DNA of 64,000 nucleotides from Doryteuthis pealeii (GCA_023376005.1 CM042151.1:81760199-81824198), one strand, 5' to 3'; shown: positions 33,606 to 47,185, counted from the first letter of the stretch. Made by a program: numbers and translations. The notes: a model not told the origin generated them from the letters alone.

Positions 33606-33779
33606 ACTTTCAAAGAAAGAACAATTCAAAAAAAATTTCTTTTTAATTCTTGAGGGCCCAGCCCCATCAGATGGATTTTACAAAAATAAAGGGATTCCCT
33701 TAAAGAAGGAGTCATATAACCAGAGAATTCACAAGATTTTTGTCAGGCGGCAAGTATAAAGTTAAAATTCTAAGATAGC

Positions 33780-34060
33780 ATTTGACTAGTTATTGATCAT
33801 ATGGTAACATTTATTCTCTCATAGAATAAAACGTGAATTCTTCCAAGCTGTAACCGTATCAGTACTACTGTATGGCAGCGCGATTTAGACTTGAACGAAA
33901 CTCTCATAGCGTAGCAATGAGTGAAATCACCATATTTAAATACATTCTCCCTCAATTCTGTTTGTATTTCATTTCGTTCACCTGCCATTACTCCTGATCC
34001 ATGGGACGTTTGACATATTAATTTTGTTTTAACATTAGTTATTGTCAGAATCATCCCCTT
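33780..34060 (+). pseudogene. Non-LTR element 3' remnant
   Basis: This is colinear with 24580-24840, the end of the RT fragment and its downstream tail (AATAAAACGnGAATTC, TACCGTATC-like GTACTACTGTATGG). No open frame remains. The inverted partner is near 62040-62300. Confidence 0.5.
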
Positions 34061-34067
34061 ATTCTAT

Positions 34068-34133
34068 CCACGAATATATATATATATAAAATATATATAT
34101 ATATATATGAGTGTGTGTGTGTGTGTGTGTGTG
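34068..34133. repeat. (TA)n(GT)n microsatellite
   Basis: A compound dinucleotide run at the edge of the duplicated unit, in the same position as 24873-24946. Confidence 0.9.
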
Positions 34134-34135
34134 TC

Positions 34136-35085
34136 ATCCACAGACAACGTGTTTTGACGTGTCATGTCTCTTCAGTGTGGCTAGACATTAACAGGCTACC
34201 ACCAGCTGAAATGGAAAGTGATCAATTTATCATCAGACAGACTTTTTAACCACTCGGACATCAGCACACCTACAGACTGGAACGAAAGTTTTAACTGATA
34301 AATACATACACATATTGAAAAGTCGTCAGAGAGAGCTCCATCTGTTTTATAGGAGAGCGTTGCCTTTAAGCGTAGTCGGTAGCAGTAAGCGAAATGTCCT
34401 CCAAAGTGCTTAATCCACTAGGGATGGTGAGCATATATGTCCACTCCTGCAACTGAAACTCGAAGCACGGTACCATTATTTTGATCAGATTGTGTAATTT
34501 ACTGTTTCAGATCAACTGGTTATTAATTTATTTGATAAAATATTATTCTTATTTTAATTTTCATTGCTGGGTGATAAGAAATCCTAAACAATATTATATT
34601 ATGCCCTTTTATGTTTGTTTCTTCTTATATCTTTCCAATTTAATGTGCTTTGAGTGGCCGTTGTTTTTTCAGAGTTACATACTATTCTTGTTTTGGCTTG
34701 ACTGAAAACGTTACTATTCGTAATCATTGGTCTTACAAGATTTTATTAATAAGTCAATTTATCTGCTATTATTATTGTCTTGGAGCTAGGAATCCATCGC
34801 CGCTGGAAATTCCCAAATCCTTCTTTCCATCAAACCAATTTTCTTAGTTAATATATGCATACATTTGATTCATCATGCCCCCCCCCTGTTAAAACGTCTA
34901 ACATAAAAAAGCAAACGCTGAAAATCTTTATTTGTTATTTTATTTGAGTGAGAGAGTCAGGTTGATATAATTCTGAAAGATTGGTTATGCGAATAAAATT
35001 ATTACAATATTACACTGGTAGGATTTTTACATGAGAAAAACGTTTTCTTATTGAATGGACACATTATCTCTATTTTTAAATTCTC
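34136..35085 (-). repeat. Dispersed duplicated unit with tRNA-like A box, copy II (empty site)
   Basis: This unit corresponds to 24950-25641 plus 26259-26560, without the 611-base insertion. The complement of TTAACCACTCGGACATC resembles a Leu/Ser tRNA A box. A third copy is at 44390-45320, and inverted copies are at about 51000-52020 and 61030-61950. Confidence 0.6.
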
Positions 35086-35349
35086 TATTTATTGATCGTC
35101 ATCAAACACACGCCACAATAGCAGTGAATGGAACCACTACGTGAATCTAAGTTTTTGTATGAATGGGAATCTTTAAACAAAAATACGACGAAAATAATCA
35201 ATAACGGGAATTCTAAAATCGGGGACGCCAATTACGCATGAGATATTCTCTTTAAATAAAAAAATGTTAAAAAAGTCAAAAATTTAAAAGATTTTTCAAT
35301 GAGATTTTACTTTTTTCAATAAAAATTAAAATCCCATAATTTTTATTTG

Positions 35350-35445
35350 TACAAAAACGAAGGTAATAGCGTGACTGGAGTTTGAACTCACTACGTTGTC
35401 GGAGTCCATCATGTTAACCATTACACAACAGAGACTACCCCTAAA
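35350..35445 (-). repeat. tRNA-like sequence downstream of zinc-finger exon A (1)
   Basis: On the minus strand: GGGGTAGTCTCTGTTGTG, then TAATGGTTAACATGATGGAC, then a B-box-like GTGAGTTCAAACTCCAG. A- and B-box-like elements are spaced about as in a tRNA gene, but the arms do not pair well, so this is a tRNA-derived or SINE-head relic rather than a functional tRNA. Confidence 0.4.
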
Positions 35446-36553
35446 AATATAATAATTATACTGAAAAGGTAAAATACAAATGATAAGTGTGTGAAAGAAA
35501 AAAAAATCAAAACCGATTGTTGGTAAAAAGAAATAAAGAAAGTATTTACAAAAAAAAAAAAAAAAAAAAAAATTGAAAAGTGAGAAAAAACTTTTGAGAG
35601 GCACCGAACAATAACACAAAACATATTCTCTTTAGATTTTACTAAGAGCAAATAGGAATATATACGGTTCCAATAGTCCTTATAGTTTTTTATTTATTTA
35701 TTTGCATATCATCACTGTCCTCTTGGGACTTGTGTTTTCTTTATCTTTTAGATTTGTATTCATATAATTGTTTTGGTTGTTTGTTCAATATTGAAGAGTT
35801 GTTTCCACATTGGTTTATCATTTGGATGATTCGATTTGTTCCAGTGAGAATACTTCCACAATTTGTAAATTGCCAAAATCGCTTTCATAATTTTGTGTTG
35901 ATGGAAAGTATTTTGTACAAAACTGATGTTTTGAATTTGTGAGTTCACGTCTTTGTTATCATCTATTGACGTAATGTTTGTTTCTGGTAAAGATTATTTT
36001 ATTGGATTCGATGGTAAATGAGGTGGTTCACAGATTTCCCCAAGAGTATTTGTTCGAAAGTGAATAAAATAACGCGACTTGATTTGAACTCGCTTATTAA
36101 GTTGTCACAGACGATCATGTTAGTCACTAAGTCACGAGGAATACACCTAAAACTACACAAATTATAATGAAAAGGTAAAATACAAATGATAGGTTTGTGA
36201 AAAATGAAAAGAAAACCGTTTTTGGTTAAAAATAAACCTAGAAAATATTTACAAACAAAAAAAAAATCAAAATGTAGTGTAAGAAAACTTTTGAGAAGCG
36301 CCGAAATATCTTCAGATTTTACTTGTAGCAAAAAGAAATATATAAGTTTTGATTTACAAGAATTATAATGAAAAGGTAAAATACGAATGATAAATTTGTA
36401 AGAAATGAAAATGATAATCGTTTTTGGTAAAACAAAAAAGAAACCAAGAAAATATTTACAAAGAAATGAAAATGTAAACGTAAGAAAACTTTTGAGAAGC
36501 ACCGAAATATCTTCAGATTTTACTTGTAGCAAAAAGAAATATATATGTTTCAA
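35420..36553 (-). repeat. Tandem repeats in the 3' region of zinc-finger exon A
   Basis: A unit of about 200 bases (AAAATCTGAAGATATTTCGG, CTTCTCAAAAGTTTTCTTAC, CATTTGTATTTTACC on the minus strand) occurs at about 36350-36553 and 36150-36345, and in diverged form at 35430-35650. The 184-codon open frame at 35999-36553 is simply this repeat read through and shows the internal duplication; it is not a credible protein. In position this is the 3' untranslated region of the zinc-finger exon. Confidence 0.6.
36055..36150 (-). repeat. tRNA-like sequence downstream of zinc-finger exon A (2)
   Basis: This is a second relic of the same kind. On the minus strand: CGTGACTTAGTGACTAAC (A-box-like), then GCGAGTTCAAATCAAGTCGC (B-box-like). 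It lies in the same relative position within its tandem unit as the relic at 35350-35445. Confidence 0.4.
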
Positions 36554-36746
36554 TTATCTGTATAATTCTTTATCTGCATAAAGTGGTGTTATCACTGGCC
36601 TCTTGGGGCTTGTTTATTTCGTTTATCGAAACTTTCGTGTATCTTTGGACTTCGTTTATCGAAAATTTCGTTTATCGTTTAGATTATTTGATGTGTTGTA
36701 GTGGAAATTGCCTCTAATACTTTATCTCCAATTTGAATGTTTGTTT

Positions 36747-38052
36747 CTATTCCTCTAGAAGCATGTGAAGAAAAGAAAAACTTTTTTCATTATGTGTCGA
36801 CGAACCTATAAAGCATTGGTCATACGTATTTTCTAAGAGACTGACGTTTTGTATTTGTGAGTTCATGTCTATGTTATGAAGTATTGATCTAAAGTTTTCA
36901 TATGGTAAGGGTTTTTCTATAGTAACCGATTGCTGATGTATAGAATGATGATTATTACGTATCTCGAAGGATGTATCGAATTCTAATGGTAACTTTGAGA
37001 TATAATCGGAGCTGATTTGAGTCTCTTCAGTAACTTTTGATATTGAAGAATTTTCTGTAATGTTCCTGGCTGGAAAACTTACACTTTCGGATGGATGTTC
37101 TATTGATCTGTTCATAATTGATATTGTGTCTTTTATTTCATGTAACTTTTGAATATTTTTGCCGCTTTTTGTTTGTACATTTATGTCCAAAGGTGAAATA
37201 GTTTGTGAATTAAACTGGTGTGGACAGTTAGTTTTATCGATTGATTTAAATCGCATCGATAAGTTTGGATAATTAGCAAGATTTTGATTGTTTATTCCAT
37301 ATTGGAATGAATTTTGTTCAGGGTGTATCGATGTTGATGATTGAATATTGAAAGATGGCTGCTTTGAATGATTTGCCACATCTTCCGAATGGATATGCTT
37401 GATGGTATGACACCTGATTATTCATTGGAAATTTGTCATGGTATAACTGGTATGAATTCCGATTCACACCATCCATTGTGTTCTGATTTATCACTGGGAT
37501 AATTGGCTGGGGAAATTCTTTATGTGTGCATTGATGATATTCTAAATCGTGAGCCTCTGTATAATCTTTGTCGAATTTATCACATTTGAAAGGCCTTACT
37601 GTCGTTTGTGTGATTTGATTAATTTCTTGATGGTGTGTTATCTCATTGTTCATCGGAAATTTGTTTTTGTAGAAATATCCGTTCTCAACTTCAATTAAGC
37701 CAATTTTCCTGTCTGACATGTTTGGCTGGGTAATTCCTTCTAGTTGTGAATTCTGAAATGGAGATTTCATTTCGTTATTATTTGAGGAAGTGATATTATT
37801 CTCGCTTGTATGTGTGCGTTCATGACGCTTTAAATTGTTAGAACTTGTGAAGGTTTTGTTACAATTAAAACATGTGTAAGGTTTCTCTCCTGTGTGAGTG
37901 CGGTCATGAACTTTTAAACTGCCAGACTGTGTAAAGGCTTTGGGGCATTTATGACATTTGAAGGGCTTCTTTCCCGTATGTGTACGCATATGAATTTTTA
38001 AATTTCCTTTGGTTGATAACGATTTCTCACATAAACTGCATTCAAATGCCAT
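36747..38052 (-). CDS. C2H2 zinc-finger protein, terminal exon (copy A), one frameshift
   Basis: Two overlapping frames, 37318-38052 (244 codons) and 36747-37379 (210 codons), form one product of about 430 residues if a single base near 37394 is an error. Three canonical fingers lie at residues 5-25, 33-53 and 61-81 (C-X2-C-X12-H-X3-H) with HTGKKPF/HTGEKPY linkers, so nucleic-acid binding in the nucleus is the likely role. A degenerate finger follows at about residue 155 (RPFKCDKFDKDYTEAH, second cysteine replaced by F). The rest is a long S/N/Q/H-rich tail without known domain, ending HMLLEE. I chose ATG 38052 because the frame upstream meets TGA, although that stretch itself looks like a frameshifted extra finger (IHIQEHIGN). 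Earlier exons are not identified. Confidence 0.75.
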
Positions 38053-38316
38053 ATTACCTATATGTTCTTGTATGTGAATTTCTATGGTATCTTTTAAAAT
38101 AAAACTTCACACATTCATTGTATTTGAACACTTTTCCTTTGTGAATATTCAATCTTTAAATGGTAAAATTTCGGAATTTTGAATGCGTCCAATCACTGTC
38201 GATTTACAATATTTTACCTCGATTAACTTACATTTTTACCATCCAACAAAATCCTATGAATCTTGCAATACAAACAGTGAAACAACACGTAAGATATATT
38301 CCTCTTGGTGATGAAT

Positions 38317-38345
38317 CTGCAATCAAACAAAAATAAAATTAAAAG
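38317..38345 (-). promoter_or_regulatory. 3' splice site of the zinc-finger terminal exon A
   Basis: On the minus strand a T-rich tract (TTTTATTTTTGTTTGATTGCAG) ends at 38317 and is followed by ATTCATCACC. The same junction occurs upstream of A' (57871) and, in duplicate, at 14385 and 14564. This makes it a conserved feature of these genes. Confidence 0.65.
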
Positions 38346-38419
38346 ATAAATAAATACATTATTTCGGATTATTCAGGAAAACAATGAAGTCATAATTGAA
38401 ATTTGTAGAAAGTTGACCC

Positions 38420-39420
38420 ACAGAACAATAAAAAAAATCAAAGTGACTTTAAAAGAAATCTCTGAAATACATCCCTATTAAATGCAAGCACCAAATTGAA
38501 TATAAGCCACGTTGTTCTCCAAAGACATACGTTGTATATGAAATATAGATATTCATTCCACAAACAATGTAACCAGGTCTACATTAATTAAAAAAGGGGG
38601 CTTAAAATTTATGTTGCAGCATAAGACCTATTATTCCTCGACCAACACATTTTAATTGAGGTAAAACAATGGCGAAAATGTAACCGATGTGATATAGATA
38701 GACTAATAAACGAATATGGAATGATCCCAAAATGATGAATAACCGAATCTGTGAAAATATTTCAAATTTCAGATCAAATCTTAAACTTAATTAGAAGAGT
38801 TATGGAAACGTCTAACAGCTGAATAGGAAAAATCTTAGTAGAGTTAAAAATCGAAAATATTAAAATACTATTCTTTAATTGGTTTGATATAAAAACAACA
38901 GCAACAACAAAAAAACAAAAAGCAAATATGACAAGCACTTAACCTGTTTTTTTTTTGTTGTTTTTTTAGGTTTTTGGGAAGAGTTTTAGCTGGTAAGTTT
39001 TTATCTTTATTTTAGATATAGAAATGCTGAAAACATTTTGTATATTTATTGTAATCTCAAACTAATGTGTCACATTGTCAACTGTATTTCCAGTAAAGGG
39101 GTAAGACCCAACCTCAAAAAAATAAATAAATAAAAAAGGTATCATTGTTATTAGTATTTATTATAGTAATGATGCCATTGAATTATATACTAATGAGACT
39201 AAATATAAAATATTTACAAAGTCACAATTAAAGATAAATCACCTAATGTATACAGATAATATTAAAGTTTTTTGCTAAGAATGGAAAAGAATTAAAAACT
39301 CTAAAATAAACAATTAAACTCTTCAGTCAAGAAGTAGGAATTGGATTTAGAATTGAAAAATTCACAATGCACAAAGGAAAAAGAGAAACCAAAAAACATA
39401 ACTGCCCAAATTTTGGTACG

Positions 39421-39467
<47 letters not shown>

Positions 39468-42400
39468 TATATATATTTTCTATAATTAACATTTTAGTAA
39501 CATTTGATACTTTAATTTAAAAATAATCAATGCTCCGATTCGATTCAATTATTGGGACGACGACAGACAATGATCCAAATTCAATAACCCTTTATATTTT
39601 TTGATTATGTTACGACACAGGAAAAAAAGTAATTCCTTCTTTTTATTCAAATATCTTCAGATATTTTATTCCGCTTGATTTTTTAACAGGATATATATTT
39701 ATTTTCTGGTGAAAACAGTCATATGTGAATTTTAAAAGAAATTTCGTTTAAATTTTATTATTAAAGGAAAAAAATAAAACCTGATTCACGTTGTAAGTAA
39801 ACTGATATTCTAAGCTTAGATAGAATTTGAAGAATTTACGTCAAGTAAAAACCTGAACACTATATGATAAACTTTATTTAACTAAGAAAGGATATTACAT
39901 TTAAGAATTAAACATTCCATTAGAGATTTAGTAGAAGAGACTGACAAGCAATATCCCATGGATGAAGTAACTAAAAAGAATAACATTTCTCTTGTATGGA
40001 TGTCAGAATTGTAACAATTTACCAAGTTTGTTTTAATAACAAGGTTTGTTCGACATTTCCAGAAATTGACCTACTTAAAAAGAAATATGAAAAATGACAC
40101 AATTCAGATATTATAATGAACTAATTTTAGTGATCACTTGGCAAAATCGTATTCTTTTTTGGCTCTGGTTGTTTCGTATATTTCATGAATTAATTCTCTG
40201 CACTGTTAATTGAAAATATATTCTACTTTTCTCTCATATAAGAACTGACGTTTTAAGCCAAAATTCTTATTTCAGACTGTTCAGTCCGTCAAATGTATTT
40301 TGTAAAAAATAGATATTCATTTCCAATCATATAATGATGCATGGAAATTATTGATATTCAAAAGACGTTATGAACGTTAATTTCGACAGCTATTATTGAA
40401 AACAAATGAAATTACCCCCCACTCAATAATATTACATAAAGTATTAAGAAAAAAAAACTAATTTTTATCGATTACATTTAATATGTTAATATCTTTTATT
40501 TTGATGTTTTGATAGTCACTGATTATGTGTTACTGATGTTAATGATTGGTGTTGGTTTTATTAGTTTAACACATTCAAGCGCCAAAAATACATCGAATGA
40601 TAGCATGGCCGTGAACTCATAATCCACACTTCCCACATATACGTATATTATCTAATTTAACAATTCATAATGATAGACGTTATTTCCTCTACTAAAAAGT
40701 CTCAGTACAAAGGATAGGGGCTGGTATGCAACGTATCTAAGCTAAATTGAATATGTTTTTTTTCCCAATTGCTAAGATATAATAAAATTATAATAATTAA
40801 AAAATATTACTTCAAATGTGAGGGGGTGAAAAGCTTAGAATGAAAAAAAAAGACACTAGTTTTTACTCGTATAAGCTAACCCTGAATCCATTTTATATCC
40901 ATTTGTGGACCTTGCTGTGGTAGCTCTTGGACGAAGGAGATACAGATCTTTTAAGATGACCATGTAATAAAACACATATCACTTGTCCTTCTTTATACTA
41001 ATGAAAAATCTAACGCAAGATTTGTGTTCTGGGACGTATATTATAATTTGACACACTAAAGAATATGAAATACAAAGTACGCATCAAATGATACCGTAAC
41101 TTCCAATTAAATACGTTTTCTTAAAATTGCTAAGATATACACCGGACTGTAAGAAATTAAAACAAGTATCTTCTCCCATAAAAAGATGTTTGTCTTCCTT
41201 TCGTATTTATCATAATTTACATTTCATTGCTAATAATTTTTTCTGCCTTAAAAATTGTTACCTTCTATAATATTTCTTCACTTAATCAATTGAAAATTAT
41301 GTTTTGCGGAGATTCTTGTAATGGGAATATTCTGTTAAATATTAAAATCGACATTTTCTATAATTAACATTTTAGTAACTTTTGATATTTTAATTTAAAT
41401 AACTTATCCCATCCGAGTCAATTTTTTTTTGTTAGTTGTGTGTGGGGGGGGGGGGGCGGACTGACGATGGTTCAAATTCAATAATGACTAATGTATTTTT
41501 TAAAAGCTACGACTATAGGAAAAAAAAGTAATCCCTTCTTTTTATTAAAATATCTTCAGATATTTTAGTTGATTGCTTTTTTTTCTTGGGGAGTAGATAA
41601 GTAATTACAGAAAATTTATTCAATGACTATTTACTGTAAACGTTTGTTTATGAATTTGGAAAATGATTTCCAAATAAAAAAAATAAAAATAAAACCTAAC
41701 TCACACTGAAATTAAATTAAATTTTTAGGCTTAGATAAAATTTGAAGAATTTCTGCCAAGTAGAAACCTAAACACTATATAATGAATTTTATTTAATTAA
41801 GAAATGATATTAGATTTAAGAATTAACAATTCCATTAACTGATTCTACCAAAGGTTTAGTAGAAGAGGTAGACAGGTGATATCACCAGGAAGAGGTAACT
41901 AAAAACAATAGAATTTCTCTTATAGCCATCTCAGAATAGGAACATTTTAACGGCACGGTTTTGATAAAAAAGTTTGCCCGACAATTCCAGAAAGTGACTT
42001 ACTACGATAGATACCTAAAAAGGTAAGGAAGTTAAGATGGTCGAATCAATCAAGAAGTGGACATGAGTCAGAATAAATCAATGAGTGGAAACAATTGAAG
42101 CATTCAGATATAGTGAACAAATATCAGTGATCACTGTTAAAAGTTTCCTGTTTCATTGGCTCTGATAGTTACGTATATTTCATGAATTAATTCTCGGCAC
42201 TTTTAAGTGAAAATATTTATTGCTTTTCTCTCAAATAAAAGCTGACGTTTTTAAAGCTAAATTTCTTATTTAAAATTGTTCGGTATCTAAAACTATTATA
42301 TAAATATATTTTCCTTACAAATCATATTCTAATGCATGAAAATTATTACTATACAAAAGATGCTATGAACGCTAACTTTAACAGCAAACATGGAAAGCAA

Positions 42401-44295
42401 ATAATATTTACCCACCTCAAAAATATTACACAGCATTTTCTAAAAGTTTTCAAACTATATAATGAGTTTCAACAAATATAATTAAATATAAATTCTATGT
42501 TTTCATTAGTAACTTTACAGAATTTAAGGAATAGTTTATTTTCTTACTACGGAGGGAAAAATGGAATAAATTCTTTACAATATTATTTGAATAGTTGATT
42601 GAGATAAAAAGCTTATTTCATTATGACTATATTTAACATGTCTCTTCAATGTTTGATAGTAACACATCATTTATTATTGATATTAATGGGCTTATCTTAT
42701 TTGTGTATAATCCATAGTTAATCTACCAAAACTCAATCTCGATTCTATTGATAGTTTAATTGAATGTTGTAAATTTCCTAAAAGTTGAATCTCATAAATA
42801 ATTTACCCAGTTACGAAATATTTCAAGAAATTTAACCCGCTTATTTTAAATCGGTAACATTCAATATTCTTCTAAAATGAAAATAAAACTTTCAGGAATC
42901 CTTCAATCCAAATTAAAATACGGTCGAACAACAAAACTTTATTAAATAATTATATCGTATCAAACTGAAAGTAGCAACACTTATAACGGGATATTTAAAC
43001 CACCAAACAGCGAAGTGCAATACGAAAATACATTCAAATTTGTACCTAATATAAAGATAGAACTTTCAAGATATCAAGTCATTCATCCCAAATGAAGAGA
43101 CGGTAGAAAAAAATTATAAAATAGGTAAAAAACATCATATTTATAATAAACCGTTAATAGCTTAATGAAATACAATATAAAACAAATAGTAAACCAGGAA
43201 ATGAAATTAAAATTAAAATTGAACTGAGTGTTACTTAGATAATATTCGGATATACTTAATATAATAAGAAAAATATAAGTTTAAATAAAAATGAAAAATA
43301 AATTATATGGGACTCACCTTTACCTGTGCACTCTGCTATTGTTTATTGTAAAGGAATGAATCAATTAAATATAATTCCGAAACATATGTAAGTAAAATAG
43401 AAAGCAGAATATTTCACTGACTCGTGTAAATGTGGGGGGTAAGATAATTTCAATGAACAGTCTCGTTTGTTTCCAAGATTTTATACAACTCCTACGTTCA
43501 TTATTTTAAATAAATATTTAGAACGAAAAAGAAATCCCTGCAATATAGCAAAAGTAAATATCTCTGGTAAGCCAGTGTACGTGAGTTCGTTTCTTACCTT
43601 AAGGGCCATTGTTTTATCAATAAACAATTTTTTCTTCTATTCCTTTCCTCCTTTTAATCTTCCATCCATTATCATTGTGTAGATCGCTATATTGCTATAC
43701 ATGATAACCATTACCATATTATATGTATATATATTTTATATGTACATAGCTTATATATGGGTTAAGATAATTTATAGTGGGGGTAAGATAATTTCAATGA
43801 ACAGTTTAATTTTTATACAAGTTCTACGTTTTTTTATTTTAATAAATATTACTACAAAATCCCGTGCATGTAAGAAAATAATATATTGGTAGCCAGGGTA
43901 CGTGAGTTGTTTCTTACCCGTTCGCTACTCTTAACTTTTGTAGCGACCAAACTGAAATTGATCATCTGATAATCCTTAATACTAAAAAATTCCTGCATAT
44001 TATAAGTATATTTTTATATGTAGATAGGCTATATAGATATACATAGCTGCCCTCTTCATTCTCTCTCTCGTCATATATATATAAATATATATATATTCAC
44101 GGAAAGATGGACTGCTACTACTAACACTCTTCTACCGGATTTTAATATCATGTCAAACCATCACAAATATCAATTTTTATAGTTCTTCCATAATGCCCCT
44201 TGCAAAAAATCTAAAACAATTTCTTCAAATAAGAATTTTTCTCCTGAGATGACCTAAGGTCGAAACTAGTTGAGCATAATAACATATAGTATTTA

Positions 44296-44332
<37 letters not shown>

Positions 44333-44380
44333 CCTGTTTGCTATTACTTTTTGTTCATATATCATACATACATATATATA
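38420..44380. repeat. AT-rich duplicated DNA between zinc-finger units A and B
   Basis: No gene is visible. Contents include a (TA)n run at 39427-39476, two further copies of the dispersed ~2-kb unit (39540-40450 and 41400-42450), and motifs of the AAACTTTCAAGATAT and GTACGTGAGTTCGTT families (43060, 43560, 43890). Small TA runs occur at 44070-44100 and 44300-44330. The region is mirrored at 52.4-57.8 kb. Confidence 0.6.
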
Positions 44381-44389
44381 ATATATATG

Positions 44390-45320
44390 TCATCCACAGA
44401 AAACGTGTTTTGACATATATGTCTTTCAGTGTGGTTAGATTTAGCAGGCTAGCTCCGCTGTAATGAAAAAGGGATCGATTTATCATCACGACAGACTTCT
44501 TAACCACTCGGACTAGCACACCTACAAGAAATGGAACGAGGCCTTTAAAAATACATACATATATTCGAAAAGCAGTGAGAGAGTGCTTCCATCTGTTTTT
44601 ATAGGAGAGCGTTGCCTTTAAGTGTAGGTCGGTGCAGTAACAGATGTCCTCACAAAGTGCTCAATCCACTAGGGATGGGGAAGCATATATGTCTACTCCT
44701 GCAACTGAAACTCGTACACGGTACCATATTTAATCAGATGTGTAATTTACTGTTTAAGATGCAGAATGATTATCATTAATTTGATAAACAGAGTTATTTC
44801 TTATTTTTAATTTTCAATTTTGTTGAATGATAAGGAATCCAACAATATTATATTCTGCCTTTTATGTTATTTTTCTTTCTGTATCTTTCTTCGCAAGTTA
44901 TGTGCTTGAGTGGCCGTTGTTTTTCAGAGTTACATCCTATTCCTCGTTTTTAGCTGACTAAAAATGTTACTATTCGGATCATTGTTCTTAAAGTTTTATT
45001 AATAAGTCAACTTATCTGCAATTATTATCTGTCTTGGAGCGATAGAATCCATCGGCCGCTTGGAAATTCCCAATCTTTTCATAAACCAGTTATGCATTTT
45101 CTTAGTTTTATGCACACTAATTATAAAAATTTGATTCATCATGCCCCATCTGGTTAACACGTCTACCATAAAAAAGCAACAGGCTGAAAATCTTTATTTG
45201 TTATTTTACTTTGAGTGAGAAAATCAGGTTTGATATAATTCTAAAAGATTGATCGGTAAATAAAATTATTACAATATTACACTGTTAGCGATTTTTAACA
45301 TGAGAAAAACGTTTTTCTTA
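44390..45320 (-). repeat. Dispersed duplicated unit with tRNA-like A box, copy III
   Basis: This is colinear with 34136-35085 and again lacks the 611-base insertion. Many single-base indels relative to copy II (for example loss of bases in homopolymers) indicate lower sequence quality. Confidence 0.6.
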
Positions 45321-45379
45321 TTGATGGAGCACTTATCTCTATTTAAAATTCATATTTATTGTTCGTCAGCAAACACACG

Positions 45380-47185
45380 CAATACAGTGCATGGAACCAC
45401 TAGGTGAATCTAAGTTTTTGTATGATGGGAATCTTTAAACAAAAATACGACGAAAATATCAATAACGGAATTCTAAAAGAATCGGTGCGCCAATTACGCA
45501 TGAGATATTCTCTTTAAATAAACAAATTTAAAAAAGTCAAAAATTTTAAAAAGATTTTTCAAATGAGATTTACTTTTTGTCAATAAAAATTTAAAATCAT
45601 AATTTTTATTTGTGAGCAAAACGAAGGGAATAGGTGATTGTAGTTTGAACTCACTACGTTGTTGGAGTCCATCATTTAACATTTAACCACGAGACTAATG
45701 CCCTAAAATTTAATATTATACTGAAAAGTAAAATCAAATGATAAGTGTGTGAAAGAAAAAAATCAAAACCGATTGTTGGTAAAAAGAAATAAAGAAAGTA
45801 TTTACAAAAAAAAAAAATTGAAAAGGAGAAAAACGTTTGAGAGGCACCGACACTAACATAACATATTCTTTTAGATTTTACTAAGACAAATAGATATATA
45901 CGGTTCCAAATAGTCCTTATAGTTTTTTTATTTATTTATTTGCTAATTATCATCACTGTCTCTTGGGACTTTGTGTTTTCTTTACTTTTAGATTTAGTAT
46001 TTCACTTAAACACAGATTATTATAATTATATATATTATGTATTTCAGGGAAAATTAATTGGTTGTTTAGAAGCATGAATAAATGAATAAAGTTCAGAGAC
46101 TAGATGTTGAACTTTTTGTGTTTAAATCCAAAATATCGGTAATAAATGAATTTAGAACACAATATCACTTCCAGTCCTGATTATTATTTCATTCATTTCT
46201 TCATCGATTCTAATTCAATATTCAAGAGTTGTTCCACATTGGTTTATCATTTTGGATGATATCGATTTATTCCAGTGGGACTACTTCCACGATTTGTTAT
46301 ATTGCCAAATCGCTTCATATTTAATGATTAACATATTGTTTATTACCAAAATCCCTATGATTGTTAAATCCATGGAATGCCTCCAATACATTAAGTTCAA
46401 ACTGGATTTTTGTTTCTAATCCGCTAGAAGCAGTTGAAAGACTTTCTGTTTTGTGTCGGGAAACTTGGACAGTGTTGATGAAAGTTTTTCGTACAAAACC
46501 GATGTTTGAATTTGTGAGTTACAGTCTTTGTTATCATCTCTTGACGTAATGTTTGTTTCTGGTAGATATTTTACATTGGATTCGATGTTAATGAGGGGTT
46601 CACAGATTTCCCAAGATATTGCCGAAAGTGATAATGAACGCGAGACTGGAGTTTTGAACTCGTTATTAAATTGTCACAGACGATCATGTTAGTCACTAAG
46701 GCACGAGCAATCACCTAACTACACAAATTATTATGAAAAGGTAAAATAAATGATAAGTTTGTGAAAAATGAAAAAAAACGTTTTTGGTTAATAAATAAAT
46801 TCTAAAAATATTTACAAAAATAATAAAATGTAGTTGTAGAAAACTTTTTAGAGCGCCGAAATATGACACAAATATATTATCTTCAGGATTTTACTTGGTA
46901 GCAAATAAGAAATATATAGTTTTGATTGTCTGTTTTTTATTTTGCGCCTAAAGTAGTGTATCACTGGTCTCTGGAACTTATTTATTTCGTTTATTCAAAA
47001 CTTTCGTGTATCTTTTAGATTTCGGTTATCGAAGATTTCGTTTATCGTTTAGATTATTTTGTTGGTGTTCAGTGGAATACTTTCAAGAATAAAGCGGAAC
47101 AAATATTTATCGTTGGTCAAAACGTATATTGTTCAATACATAGAATTTCGCCTCAAATACTTTATCTCCAAATTGGAAGCGTTCC
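45380..47185 (-). repeat. 3' region of zinc-finger exon B
   Basis: This corresponds to 35100-36740 downstream of exon A, including both tRNA-like relics (around 45620-45700 and 46640-46720) and the tandem repeat units. It has an extra segment at about 46000-46330 not present beside A but also present, inverted, at about 50190-50420 beside B'. Confidence 0.6.

Noticed and set aside
35350..35445. A functional tRNA gene
   Set aside because: A- and B-box-like elements are present, but acceptor, anticodon and T arms do not pair adequately; only a tRNA-like relic is supported.
35999..36553. 184-codon minus-strand open frame
   Set aside because: It is an AT-rich tandem repeat read through; the peptide is internally duplicated and hydrophobic by composition, and the same frame is not kept in the other copies.
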